Notes under the pieces: generated by a model
What the model was told of the DNA's origin: nothing
The model's database searches: none
What the model saw: the letters and a program-made list of their open reading frames with translations, nothing else
In this document: positions 1 through 5,087 of the stretch, one piece after another
Layout of the letters: each line of letters starts with the position of its first letter
Position numbering within the stretch: the first letter of the stretch is position 1
From: Actinomycetota bacterium
GTDB lineage: Bacteria > Actinomycetota > Acidimicrobiia > Spongiisociales > ZC4RG35
Reading direction: 5' to 3'
NCBI GenBank assembly: GCA_022615295.1
Contig: JAKEHF010000217.1
Span: forward strand, 1-5,087
DNA: 5,087 nucleotides
Program-made: the position numbers and the translations under genes

Positions 1-790
1 CGCACTTGATGGTGGGGAACTGGAGCCACTTCGAGTTGTTACCGACCAGGCGGTGGCCGTCGAGATGGTCGGAGAAGAGGCTTTCGCAGGTCTCGAGGGC
101 CCATTCGTCGCTCTGGCCAGGTGGGAAGCTCGTGTCCTCGGTGAGGTCGAAGCCGAGCCCCCGCCACGTCTCGGGGGCCATCTCGACGATGAAGGTGCTT
201 CCCTCGGAGGAGTACGGGTAGATGTGGGCCCAGACCAGGCCGGCGCCGGTCTCGATGAAGATGAAGTGGAATCGGTCGTACACCTTCGTGGTGCCGAACC
301 AGACGTACTTGTTCACACGGGGCTCGACACTGGGCAGGAGATGACCCTCCAGGGCGCGTCGCACCGTCGAGTTGGCACCGTCGGCGCCCACCATCAGATC
401 GGCCTCCTCGGCCATGTCGAGACCGCCGACCTCGGTCGAGTACCTGAGCCCGGCCCCAAGGGCTTCCGCCCTACGGGAGAGGATCTCGAGGAGTGACCGC
501 CTGCTCGCCGCGGCGAAGCCATGCCCGCCGGAGACGATGCGGCGACCCGAGGCGTGGCGGACCTCGATCTCGCCCCATCTGACGAAGGCCGCCTCGAGGT
601 CCTGATAGGAGACCTGGTCCGCGGCGACGAAGTGGTCGAGGGTCTCGTCGGAGAACACCACACCGAATCCGTATGCGTCGCCGGGAAGGTTCCTCTCGAT
701 GACCACGACCTCGTGGCTCGGGTCGCGCAGGCGGAGGAGGATGGCCAGATACAGCCCGCCGGGGCCGCCGCCGACGACGACAGTCTTCAT
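1..790 (-). CDS. FAD-dependent aromatic-acyl-CoA monooxygenase, salicylyl-CoA 5-hydroxylase-like (3' end cut by window edge)
   Basis: This is the N-terminal 263 residues of a flavoprotein hydroxylase; the reading frame is still open at the window edge. The start ATG is at 790-788. Visible features are the FAD Rossmann motif VVGGGPGGLY (residues 5-14), the ribose-binding acid E32 in VIERN, the stretch GFGVVFSDETLDHF (41-54), SGGHGF (87-92), and the second FAD motif with D137-G138 in VGADGANS. The combination of GFGVVFSD, SGGHGF, the KYVWFGTTKVYDRFHF region (161-176) and the LDGHRLVGNNSKWLQFP region (243-259) matches, from memory, the hydroxylase half of salicylyl-CoA 5-hydroxylase and 2-aminobenzoyl-CoA monooxygenase/reductase. 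These enzymes hydroxylate a CoA-activated aromatic acid using NAD(P)H and O2 in the cytoplasm. Some members carry a C-terminal Old Yellow Enzyme-like reductase domain, which here would lie outside the window. The gene begins 2 bases after the valS stop codon and has no separate Shine-Dalgarno, so coupled translation is likely. The substrate is inferred, and another aryl-CoA is possible. Confidence 0.85.
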   Translation of the reverse strand, partial: MKTVVVGGGPGGLYLAILLRLRDPSHEVVVIERNLPGDAYGFGVVFSDETLDHFVAADQVSYQDLEAAFVRWGEIEVRHASGRRIVSGGHGFAAASRRSLLEILSRRAEALGAGLRYSTEVGGLDMAEEADLMVGADGANSTVRRALEGHLLPSVEPRVNKYVWFGTTKVYDRFHFIFIETGAGLVWAHIYPYSSEGSTFIVEMAPETWRGLGFDLTEDTSFPPGQSDEWALETCESLFSDHLDGHRLVGNNSKWLQFPTIKC

Positions 791-792
791 CG

Positions 793-3318
793 TCAGCCGA
801 TCAGGGTGGCGGCGACATGGAGCGTCTCACCCACGACGTATTCGATCCCCGTCGCACGGGCCGCGTCACACAGGTCGCTCTCACCCCGCCGCACCAGGTC
901 CACGGTCTCGGCGTCTCCGGTGACGACCAGATCGGAGATCTCGGCGCGCATCGAGGCCTTGGCGTCCGATTTCACCCGGCGGACTGCGCTGAGGACCTCG
1001 GACACCGTCTCGAACACCCCGTCGTCCCCACCTCGACCCTCGAGCTCGGAGGTCTGCGGCCATCTCGATCGATGCACCGACCCCTCGCGCCACCACGACC
1101 AGACCTCCTCGGTGACGAAGGGGAGGAACGGTGCGAAGAGACGCAGATAGACCCCCAGCGCCAGCTGGAGGGCGGCATGGGCGGAGACGGCTGCCGGCCC
1201 CTCGCCGTAGGCCCGGGTCTTGACCAGCTCCACATAGTCGTCGGTCCAGGACCAGAACGATCGCTCGGCGATCTCCAGCGCCCGGGCGTAGTCGTAGGCC
1301 TCGAAGGCCTCGGTCGCCCTGTGCACCACGGTGGACAGGGCAGCCAGCATCGAACGGTCGAGGGGGAGGCTCACCAACCCGGGGTCGACGTCGTCGGAGA
1401 ACCCGAGGGCGAACCTGGAGGCGTTGAGGATCTTTATGGCGAGCCGCCGCCCGATCCTCATCACTGCGGTGTCGAGGGCGGTGTCGGTCCCGGGCCGGCC
1501 GTTGCAGGCCCAATACCTGACCGCCTCGGCGCCGTGCTCGGCGATGTAGTCGGAGGCGGTGGCGATGTTGCCCTTCGACTTCGACATCTTCTTGCGATCC
1601 GGGTCGAGGATCCAGCCGTTGATGGTGGCGGTGTGCCAGGGAAGGACGTCGTGCTCGTAGTCGGAGCGCACCACAGTGGAGAACAGCCAGGTCCGGATGA
1701 TCTCGGGGCCCTGGGGCCGGATGTCCATGGGGAAGACCCGTGACCAGAGATCGGGGTCGTCCACCCAGTGACCGGCGATCTGTGGAGTCAGCGAAGACGT
1801 CGCCCAAGTGTCCATGATGTCCGGATCACCGATGAAACCGCCCGGCCGGCCCCGCTGCGTCGCCTCGTAACCGATCGGGACATCCGACGTGGGGTCGACC
1901 GGAAGCCTCACCCGCTCGGGGAGGATCGGGTTGTCATGGTCGACGACGCCGTCGGGGCCCACCGGGTACCACACCGGGATGGGCACACCGAAAAAGCGCT
2001 GTCTGGAGATCAGCCAGTCCCCGTTGAGACCCTCGACCCAGTGCCGGTAGCGGACACCCATGAACGGCGGGACCCAATCGAGCTCCTCTCCCCGCTCCAG
2101 GAAGGTCTTGCGGATGTCGTCGTCCCGTCCCCCATTGCGGATGTACCACTGACGCGTGGTGAGGATCTCCAGAGGTCGCTCCCCCTTCTCGTAGAACTTG
2201 ACCGGGTGGGTTACCGGTCTCGGCTCTCCGTCGAGGTCTCCGGACGCGGCGAGAAGCTCGGCCATCCTCTTCCTCGCCTGACCCGGATGGAGACCGGCGA
2301 TCTGGAGATAGGTCTCGGCGCCCGTTCCGCTCAGCCAGTCGGGGACTGTCTCTTGGAACCGTCCGTCCGACTGGATCACGGCACGTGTCGGCAGGGCGAG
2401 CTCTCTCCACCAGGTGACGTCCGTGGTGTCGCCAAAGGTGCAGATCATGGCGATACCCGTCCCCTTCTCCGGGTCGGCGAGCTCGTGGGCCACAACGGGC
2501 AGCTCGATCCCGAACAGCGGTGAGGTGGCGGTCCCCCCCACCAGCTTTCGGTATCGGTCGTCGTCGGGATGAGCCACCAGCGCGACACACGAGCAGATCA
2601 ACTCGGGTCGCGTCGTGTCCACATAGACCCGCCCATTGTCTGGGAGATGGAAGGCCACCTTGTGATAAGCCCCGGGGCGCTCCCGGTCCTCGAGCTCCGC
2701 TTGGGCCACTGCGGTGCGGAAGTCGACGTCCCAGAGCACCGGGGCCTCCTGGGAGTAGGCCTCGCCCCTCGCCAGGTTGTTGAGGAAGGCCATCTGGGAG
2801 GTGCGCCGGCTGTGGTCGTCGATGGTGGCGTAGCTCTGGGTCCAGTCGACGGACAGCCCGAGCGCCCTCCAGGTGGCCTCGAACTCCTTCTCGTCCTCGG
2901 CGGTCAGGATGTGGCACAACTCGGTGAAGTTGCGCCGGCTGATGTGGACCGGTGGGTCGTAGGGCTCCTCGGGCGGCTGGAAGGCGGCGTCGTAGGGCAA
3001 CGTTGGGTCGCAAAGCACCCCGTAGAAGTTCTGGACCCGTCGCTCTGTGGGGAGACCGTTGTCGTCCCAACCCATGGGATAAAAGACCTCCGTCCCGGCC
3101 ATGCGCCGATAGCGGGCGTGTGCGTCGGTCTGGACGTAGCCGAATACCGAGCCCATGTGGAGCGACCCCGACACCGTCGGCGGCGGGGTGTCGATGGCGA
3201 AGATCTCCTCACGGGTCTTGCTACGGTCGAATCGGTAGGTCCCCCGGTCCTCCCAGATCCGATCCCACTTCTCCTCGAGCCCTTCCAGTGCTGGCTGCGG
3301 CGGGATTCTCCTGGTCAT
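793..3318 (-). CDS. valS: Valyl-tRNA synthetase, archaeal-type, complete (841 aa)
   Basis: This class I aminoacyl-tRNA synthetase charges tRNA-Val with valine in the cytoplasm. In order: an N-terminal segment; the Rossmann ATP site with the HIGH-type motif in PPPTVSGSLHMGS (HMGS, residues 54-57); the characteristic PMGWDDNGLPTERRVQNFYG (81-100); the CP1 editing domain with TTRPE (235-239) and the GTGIAMICTFGD strand; the second half of the catalytic core with DTWATSS (503-509) and RPQG (534-537); KMSKS (577-581); and the helical anticodon-binding domain, roughly residues 640-780. TFGD, DTWATSS and RPQG are archaeal-type ValRS features. Typical bacterial enzymes, such as that of E. coli (about 950 residues), have different sequences there and end in a coiled-coil tRNA-binding arm. 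This protein stops at 841 residues without such an arm. The ATG at 3318-3316 was chosen because family similarity begins at PALEGLEEKWD, a few residues in. The same frame opens upstream to an ATG at 3513, but that extension would overlap the divergent gene and looks like antisense. One oddity is that the last His of HIGH is Ser. Confidence 0.97.
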   Translation of the reverse strand: MTRRIPPQPALEGLEEKWDRIWEDRGTYRFDRSKTREEIFAIDTPPPTVSGSLHMGSVFGYVQTDAHARYRRMAGTEVFYPMGWDDNGLPTERRVQNFYGVLCDPTLPYDAAFQPPEEPYDPPVHISRRNFTELCHILTAEDEKEFEATWRALGLSVDWTQSYATIDDHSRRTSQMAFLNNLARGEAYSQEAPVLWDVDFRTAVAQAELEDRERPGAYHKVAFHLPDNGRVYVDTTRPELICSCVALVAHPDDDRYRKLVGGTATSPLFGIELPVVAHELADPEKGTGIAMICTFGDTTDVTWWRELALPTRAVIQSDGRFQETVPDWLSGTGAETYLQIAGLHPGQARKRMAELLAASGDLDGEPRPVTHPVKFYEKGERPLEILTTRQWYIRNGGRDDDIRKTFLERGEELDWVPPFMGVRYRHWVEGLNGDWLISRQRFFGVPIPVWYPVGPDGVVDHDNPILPERVRLPVDPTSDVPIGYEATQRGRPGGFIGDPDIMDTWATSSLTPQIAGHWVDDPDLWSRVFPMDIRPQGPEIIRTWLFSTVVRSDYEHDVLPWHTATINGWILDPDRKKMSKSKGNIATASDYIAEHGAEAVRYWACNGRPGTDTALDTAVMRIGRRLAIKILNASRFALGFSDDVDPGLVSLPLDRSMLAALSTVVHRATEAFEAYDYARALEIAERSFWSWTDDYVELVKTRAYGEGPAAVSAHAALQLALGVYLRLFAPFLPFVTEEVWSWWREGSVHRSRWPQTSELEGRGGDDGVFETVSEVLSAVRRVKSDAKASMRAEISDLVVTGDAETVDLVRRGESDLCDAARATGIEYVVGETLHVAATLIG

Positions 3319-3327
3319 CGGGCCGCA

Positions 3328-3333
3328 AGGGTA
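3328..3333 (-). promoter_or_regulatory. Candidate -10 hexamer of valS (TACCCT)
   Basis: Read on the minus strand, this is TACCCT, fitting the actinobacterial TAnnnT -10 pattern. It ends 9 bases before the valS ATG. A start site 7 bases downstream of the hexamer would fall near 3321, giving a leader of about 3 bases and an almost leaderless mRNA. The hexamer is a minimal match in GC-rich DNA and no -35 box supports it. Confidence 0.35.
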
Positions 3334-3345
3334 ATGGGGCCTCCT

Positions 3346-3355
3346 CGGGTACCCG
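3346..3355. repeat. Perfect 10-base palindrome CGGGTACCCG in the divergent promoter
   Basis: CGGGTACCCG equals its own reverse complement and lies between the two candidate -10 hexamers. Its half GGGTAC recurs in direct orientation at 3361-3366, overlapping the plus-strand hexamer, and a near copy GGGTAA lies at 3329-3334, overlapping the minus-strand hexamer. An operator for a dimeric regulator could look like this, but a short GC-rich palindrome could also arise by chance. No regulator gene is visible in the window. Confidence 0.3.
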
Positions 3356-3363
3356 GGTCGGGG

Positions 3364-3369
3364 TACGTT
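3364..3369 (+). promoter_or_regulatory. Candidate -10 hexamer of the propeller-membrane gene (TACGTT)
   Basis: TACGTT fits the TAnnnT -10 pattern and ends 7 bases before the ATG at 3377. A start site 7-8 bases downstream of the hexamer falls on 3376-3377, at the A of the start codon, so a leaderless mRNA is predicted. This agrees with the absence of a Shine-Dalgarno. No -35 consensus is seen at 16-19 base spacing. Confidence 0.4.
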
Positions 3370-3376
3370 GTCGCCG

Positions 3377-3451
3377 ATGCACCCGATCGCCGCCAGCCGG
3401 TTGCTCGCCGTGGCGGTCCTCCTCTGGTCTGTGGCCCTCCCCGCCGCCGCC
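3377..3451 (+). other. Signal peptide coding segment of the propeller-membrane protein
   Basis: Residues 1-25 show a short basic/polar start, a hydrophobic core (LLAVAVLLWSVAL) and an A-x-A cleavage site (A23-A24-A25) before Q26. This Sec-type signal supports both the choice of ATG 3377 and an extracellular location for the propeller. No lipobox cysteine is present, so it is not a lipoprotein signal. Confidence 0.8.
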
Positions 3452-5087
3452 CAGACGGCGCCACCGATACCCGACGACTCCGACCCCTCGCTCGCCGCCG
3501 ACGACGAGGGCAACCTCCACGTGGTCTGGGTGCAGGGCCCACCGGGAGAGGAGATGATCCTCTACTCAGCCTCTGAGGGGTCCACCTGGTCGGCGAGCGA
3601 GACGGTCACCACCGGGGGGTCCTTCATCAGACCCATTGTCCTGGTGGACCCGGACGGTGTGCCCTGTGTCTTTTGGACGGTGATCGCCCTCTTCGAGTCG
3701 TGTCGCACCGAGACCGGCTGGGGCGAACCGGTCGAGATCGCGGTCGAAGCGGCCAGCTCCGACTTCCGACCCGCCTACGCACCCGATGGCACCCTCGAGG
3801 TGATGCACGTGGAGCCCCCCACCGGGGTCTACTACGGCGACCAGCTCCTCAACCCCGCAGACGAGGTGGTCACCTTCCCCGAGTTCGCTGTCGACTCCGA
3901 CGGCGGTCTCCATGCCTTCTGGTACGACTTCACCGAGGACCGGGGCTGGGTCTCGTCGTACTCCGCCGACGAGGGAGCCACCTGGGACCGGTTCCAGAGT
4001 CTCTCCCTGACCCTTCCCCAATCCACGGGGACCCTCGTCGCCGCCGACACGCTGGGTCGGGTCCACTCCGTGCTCATGTCGGCTTTCCGTTTGGAGCATC
4101 GTGTCTGGAGGAACCTTGGGTGGTCCGAGCCGTCCATCATCGAGTTCACTCCCGGCTCCATCGACGGCGCCATCACGCTCAACCAAGACGGACGGGTCAC
4201 CGTCGTCACCGCAACCAGCGCCGGCGCCTTGGTGTTCACCATCGGTCCCGACGGCGGCGATTGGTCGGAGGAGGGACCGGTGGAGGGAACCGAGGACCGC
4301 TCGATCGACGAGGTGCTGGCGGCCTCGGGTGATGACGGGACGGTGGTCCTCTGGCACGAGACCGGTGCCGAGCTGTTCAATCAGTCGACGGTCGGTGCCC
4401 CGTCGCTGGTGTCTTCGGTCCCTTCGCCGAGTGAAATCAACCTCGACCCGGTGGTGATCGCCACCAGTGTCGCCCTCACCGCAGGCATGCTCTTCCTGGC
4501 GCCGTTCCCGGCCGAGATCTTCAACAACACCCTGGCGGACAACTACGACACGATCAGGGGCTGGTTCCGCCGCCGGGAGCGCCATCCCGGCGGTTTCTGG
4601 GAGAGACCGCAAGGTCTGCTCGGATTCCTCCTCGTCGCCGCCCTCCTTTTCGGATTCCTCGACCCCGGCTTCGGTCTCAACGCCGCCTCTGTCCCGGTGC
4701 TGATCGGTCTGGTTGTAGGGGTCGCCGTCACCACCATCGGGTTCGCCGTGCCCACACTGTTGCTCCGTCGACGTCGCACCGGCGAGTGGGGGCGGATCCG
4801 CGCCCTGCCCATCGCCCTGGTGATCGGGTTGGTCTGTGTCGTCCTCTCCCGGGGGATCGGATTCGTCCCCGGGTATCTCTATGCGATCGTCGTCGGCCTG
4901 GTGTTCGCTCGCGAGGTGGCTCGCTCGGACGAAGCTCGGGAGACCACGGTCTCGGCGGTCACCCTCCTGGTCCTCGGGCTGGCATCGTGGCTGGGTCTGG
5001 GATCGGTGAGGACCGGTGCCGGTGCCGGATTCGGCGCCGAGGTCGTTGAGACTGCGTTGGCACTGATCACAGTGGCAGCCCTCGAAG
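3377..5087 (+). CDS. Secreted-domain beta-propeller-like (Asp-box) protein with C-terminal multi-helix membrane domain (3' end beyond window)
   Basis: An open frame of 570 codons runs from ATG 3377 off the window edge with no stop. Residues 1-25 form a signal peptide (R8, a hydrophobic core, then LPAAA, with likely cleavage after A25). Residues about 30-345 look like a beta-propeller. Asp-box/BNR motifs occur at 64-71 (SASEGSTW) and 196-203 (SADEGATW), and blade-like repeats include DDEGNLHVVW, DPDGVPCVFW, DSDGGLHAFW and DTLGRVHSVL. The only two ectodomain cysteines, C97 and C109, could form a disulfide. A membrane domain follows, with hydrophobic segments near 358-378, 414-430, 437-463, 479-492, 497-512 and 524-543, and another starting near 558. 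Arginine-rich loops (RGWFRRRERH, RRRRTGEWGRIR, AREVARSDEAR) place the propeller outside and these loops inside under the positive-inside rule. A conserved-looking motif GFLDPGFGLN lies after the second helix. The function is unknown. Sensing or binding a surface ligand or glycan is conceivable but unproven, and sialidase activity cannot be claimed from Asp-boxes alone. The gene diverges from valS. Confidence 0.85.
   Translation, partial: MHPIAASRLLAVAVLLWSVALPAAAQTAPPIPDDSDPSLAADDEGNLHVVWVQGPPGEEMILYSASEGSTWSASETVTTGGSFIRPIVLVDPDGVPCVFWTVIALFESCRTETGWGEPVEIAVEAASSDFRPAYAPDGTLEVMHVEPPTGVYYGDQLLNPADEVVTFPEFAVDSDGGLHAFWYDFTEDRGWVSSYSADEGATWDRFQSLSLTLPQSTGTLVAADTLGRVHSVLMSAFRLEHRVWRNLGWSEPSIIEFTPGSIDGAITLNQDGRVTVVTATSAGALVFTIGPDGGDWSEEGPVEGTEDRSIDEVLAASGDDGTVVLWHETGAELFNQSTVGAPSLVSSVPSPSEINLDPVVIATSVALTAGMLFLAPFPAEIFNNTLADNYDTIRGWFRRRERHPGGFWERPQGLLGFLLVAALLFGFLDPGFGLNAASVPVLIGLVVGVAVTTIGFAVPTLLLRRRRTGEWGRIRALPIALVIGLVCVVLSRGIGFVPGYLYAIVVGLVFAREVARSDEARETTVSAVTLLVLGLASWLGLGSVRTGAGAGFGAEVVETALALITVAALE
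4448..5087 (+). other. C-terminal polytopic membrane domain of the propeller protein (incomplete)
   Basis: From residue 358 onward the protein alternates hydrophobic segments with short Arg-rich loops. The segment between the first and second helices contains FPAEIFNNTLADNYDTIRGW, and the second helix ends in GFLDPGFGLN; both look like specific conserved signatures rather than random linkers. The topology predicted from charge is propeller outside and Arg-rich loops in the cytoplasm, with at least six helices. I do not know a named family for this domain. Confidence 0.7.

Larger units (their letters stand above)
3319..3376. promoter_or_regulatory. Compact divergent promoter region between valS and the propeller-membrane gene
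   Basis: Only 58 bases separate the two divergent start codons, so both promoters should lie here or reach slightly into the coding regions. Neither start has a usable Shine-Dalgarno. The only purine-rich core, AGGAGG on the minus strand (3340-3345), is 21 bases from the valS start, and the valS -10 candidate lies between it and the start. TAnnnT hexamers sit close to each start codon. No convincing -35 hexamer is present at the expected spacing in either direction. The promoter role is inferred from gene arrangement and hexamer position. Confidence 0.6.

Noticed and set aside
53..496. Plus-strand open frame of 147 residues opposite the monooxygenase
   Set aside because: The minus strand carries a continuous flavoprotein frame with both FAD motifs, so this is an antisense shadow.
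817..1743. A long plus-strand open frame (308 residues) opposite valS
   Set aside because: It is rich in Gly, Val, Asp and Arg without recognisable motifs. It is the usual antisense shadow of a GC-rich gene, and the minus strand encodes intact KMSKS and the anticodon-binding domain here.
3340..3345. AGGAGG on the minus strand as the valS ribosome binding site
   Set aside because: It lies 21 bases from the ATG, too far for a Shine-Dalgarno, and is upstream of the candidate -10 hexamer, so it would probably not be transcribed. No in-frame start codon lies at proper spacing.
3319..3513. A 65-residue N-terminal extension of valS starting at ATG 3513 on the minus strand
   Set aside because: It would overlap the signal-peptide region of the divergent gene, has low-complexity Ser/Ala/Arg-rich content, and ValRS similarity begins just after the ATG at 3318.
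2569..3576. A plus-strand open frame of 335 residues spanning the valS 5' half and the divergent promoter
   Set aside because: It lies antisense to the best-conserved ValRS motifs and then runs out of frame over the signal-peptide gene. It has no domain or start signal.
3377..4411. Calling the propeller protein a sialidase or exo-glycosidase
   Set aside because: Asp-box motifs occur in many non-enzymatic propellers. The sialidase FRIP motif and arginine triad were not recognised.
3566..4612. A minus-strand open frame of 348 residues opposite the propeller gene
   Set aside because: Its composition is Gly/Asp/Arg-rich and motif-free, whereas the plus-strand frame gives a signal peptide, Asp-boxes and transmembrane helices.

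Overview
The window is GC-rich bacterial DNA with almost no intergenic space. It holds three genes in two divergent transcription units. Strong third-position G/C bias, an archaeal-type valyl-tRNA synthetase of the kind found in actinobacteria, and start codons with no Shine-Dalgarno but -10-like TAnnnT hexamers close upstream all suggest an actinobacterium. An uncultured lineage such as Acidimicrobiia is plausible. This placement is inferred from protein recognition and composition, not from a marker gene.

Minus strand (positions 1-3318): the first gene is valS, valyl-tRNA synthetase, 841 residues, complete, 793-3318. Two bases after its stop codon comes the start of an FAD-dependent monooxygenase (790 down to the window edge). 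That protein most resembles the N-terminal hydroxylase half of the salicylyl-CoA 5-hydroxylase / 2-aminobenzoyl-CoA monooxygenase family. Only its first 263 residues are present. The 2-base gap implies cotranscription and probably translational coupling of an aromatic-acyl-CoA hydroxylase to a housekeeping synthetase.

Plus strand (3377-5087): the divergent gene has no stop codon in the window. It encodes a signal peptide, a secreted beta-propeller-like region with Asp-box (BNR) motifs and repeated D-G-x-L-H-type strands, and then a membrane domain with at least six hydrophobic helices. I do not recognise a specific function.

The 58 bases between the two units (3319-3376) must carry both promoters. 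Each direction has a TAnnnT hexamer 7-9 bases from its start codon, which suggests leaderless or nearly leaderless transcripts. A perfect 10-base palindrome lies between the two hexamers. I saw no RNA genes, CRISPR arrays, insertion sequences or terminators. The most interesting points are the uncharacterised propeller-membrane protein, the HMGS form of the valS HIGH motif, and the valS-monooxygenase pairing. None of them amounts to an evident new multi-gene system.
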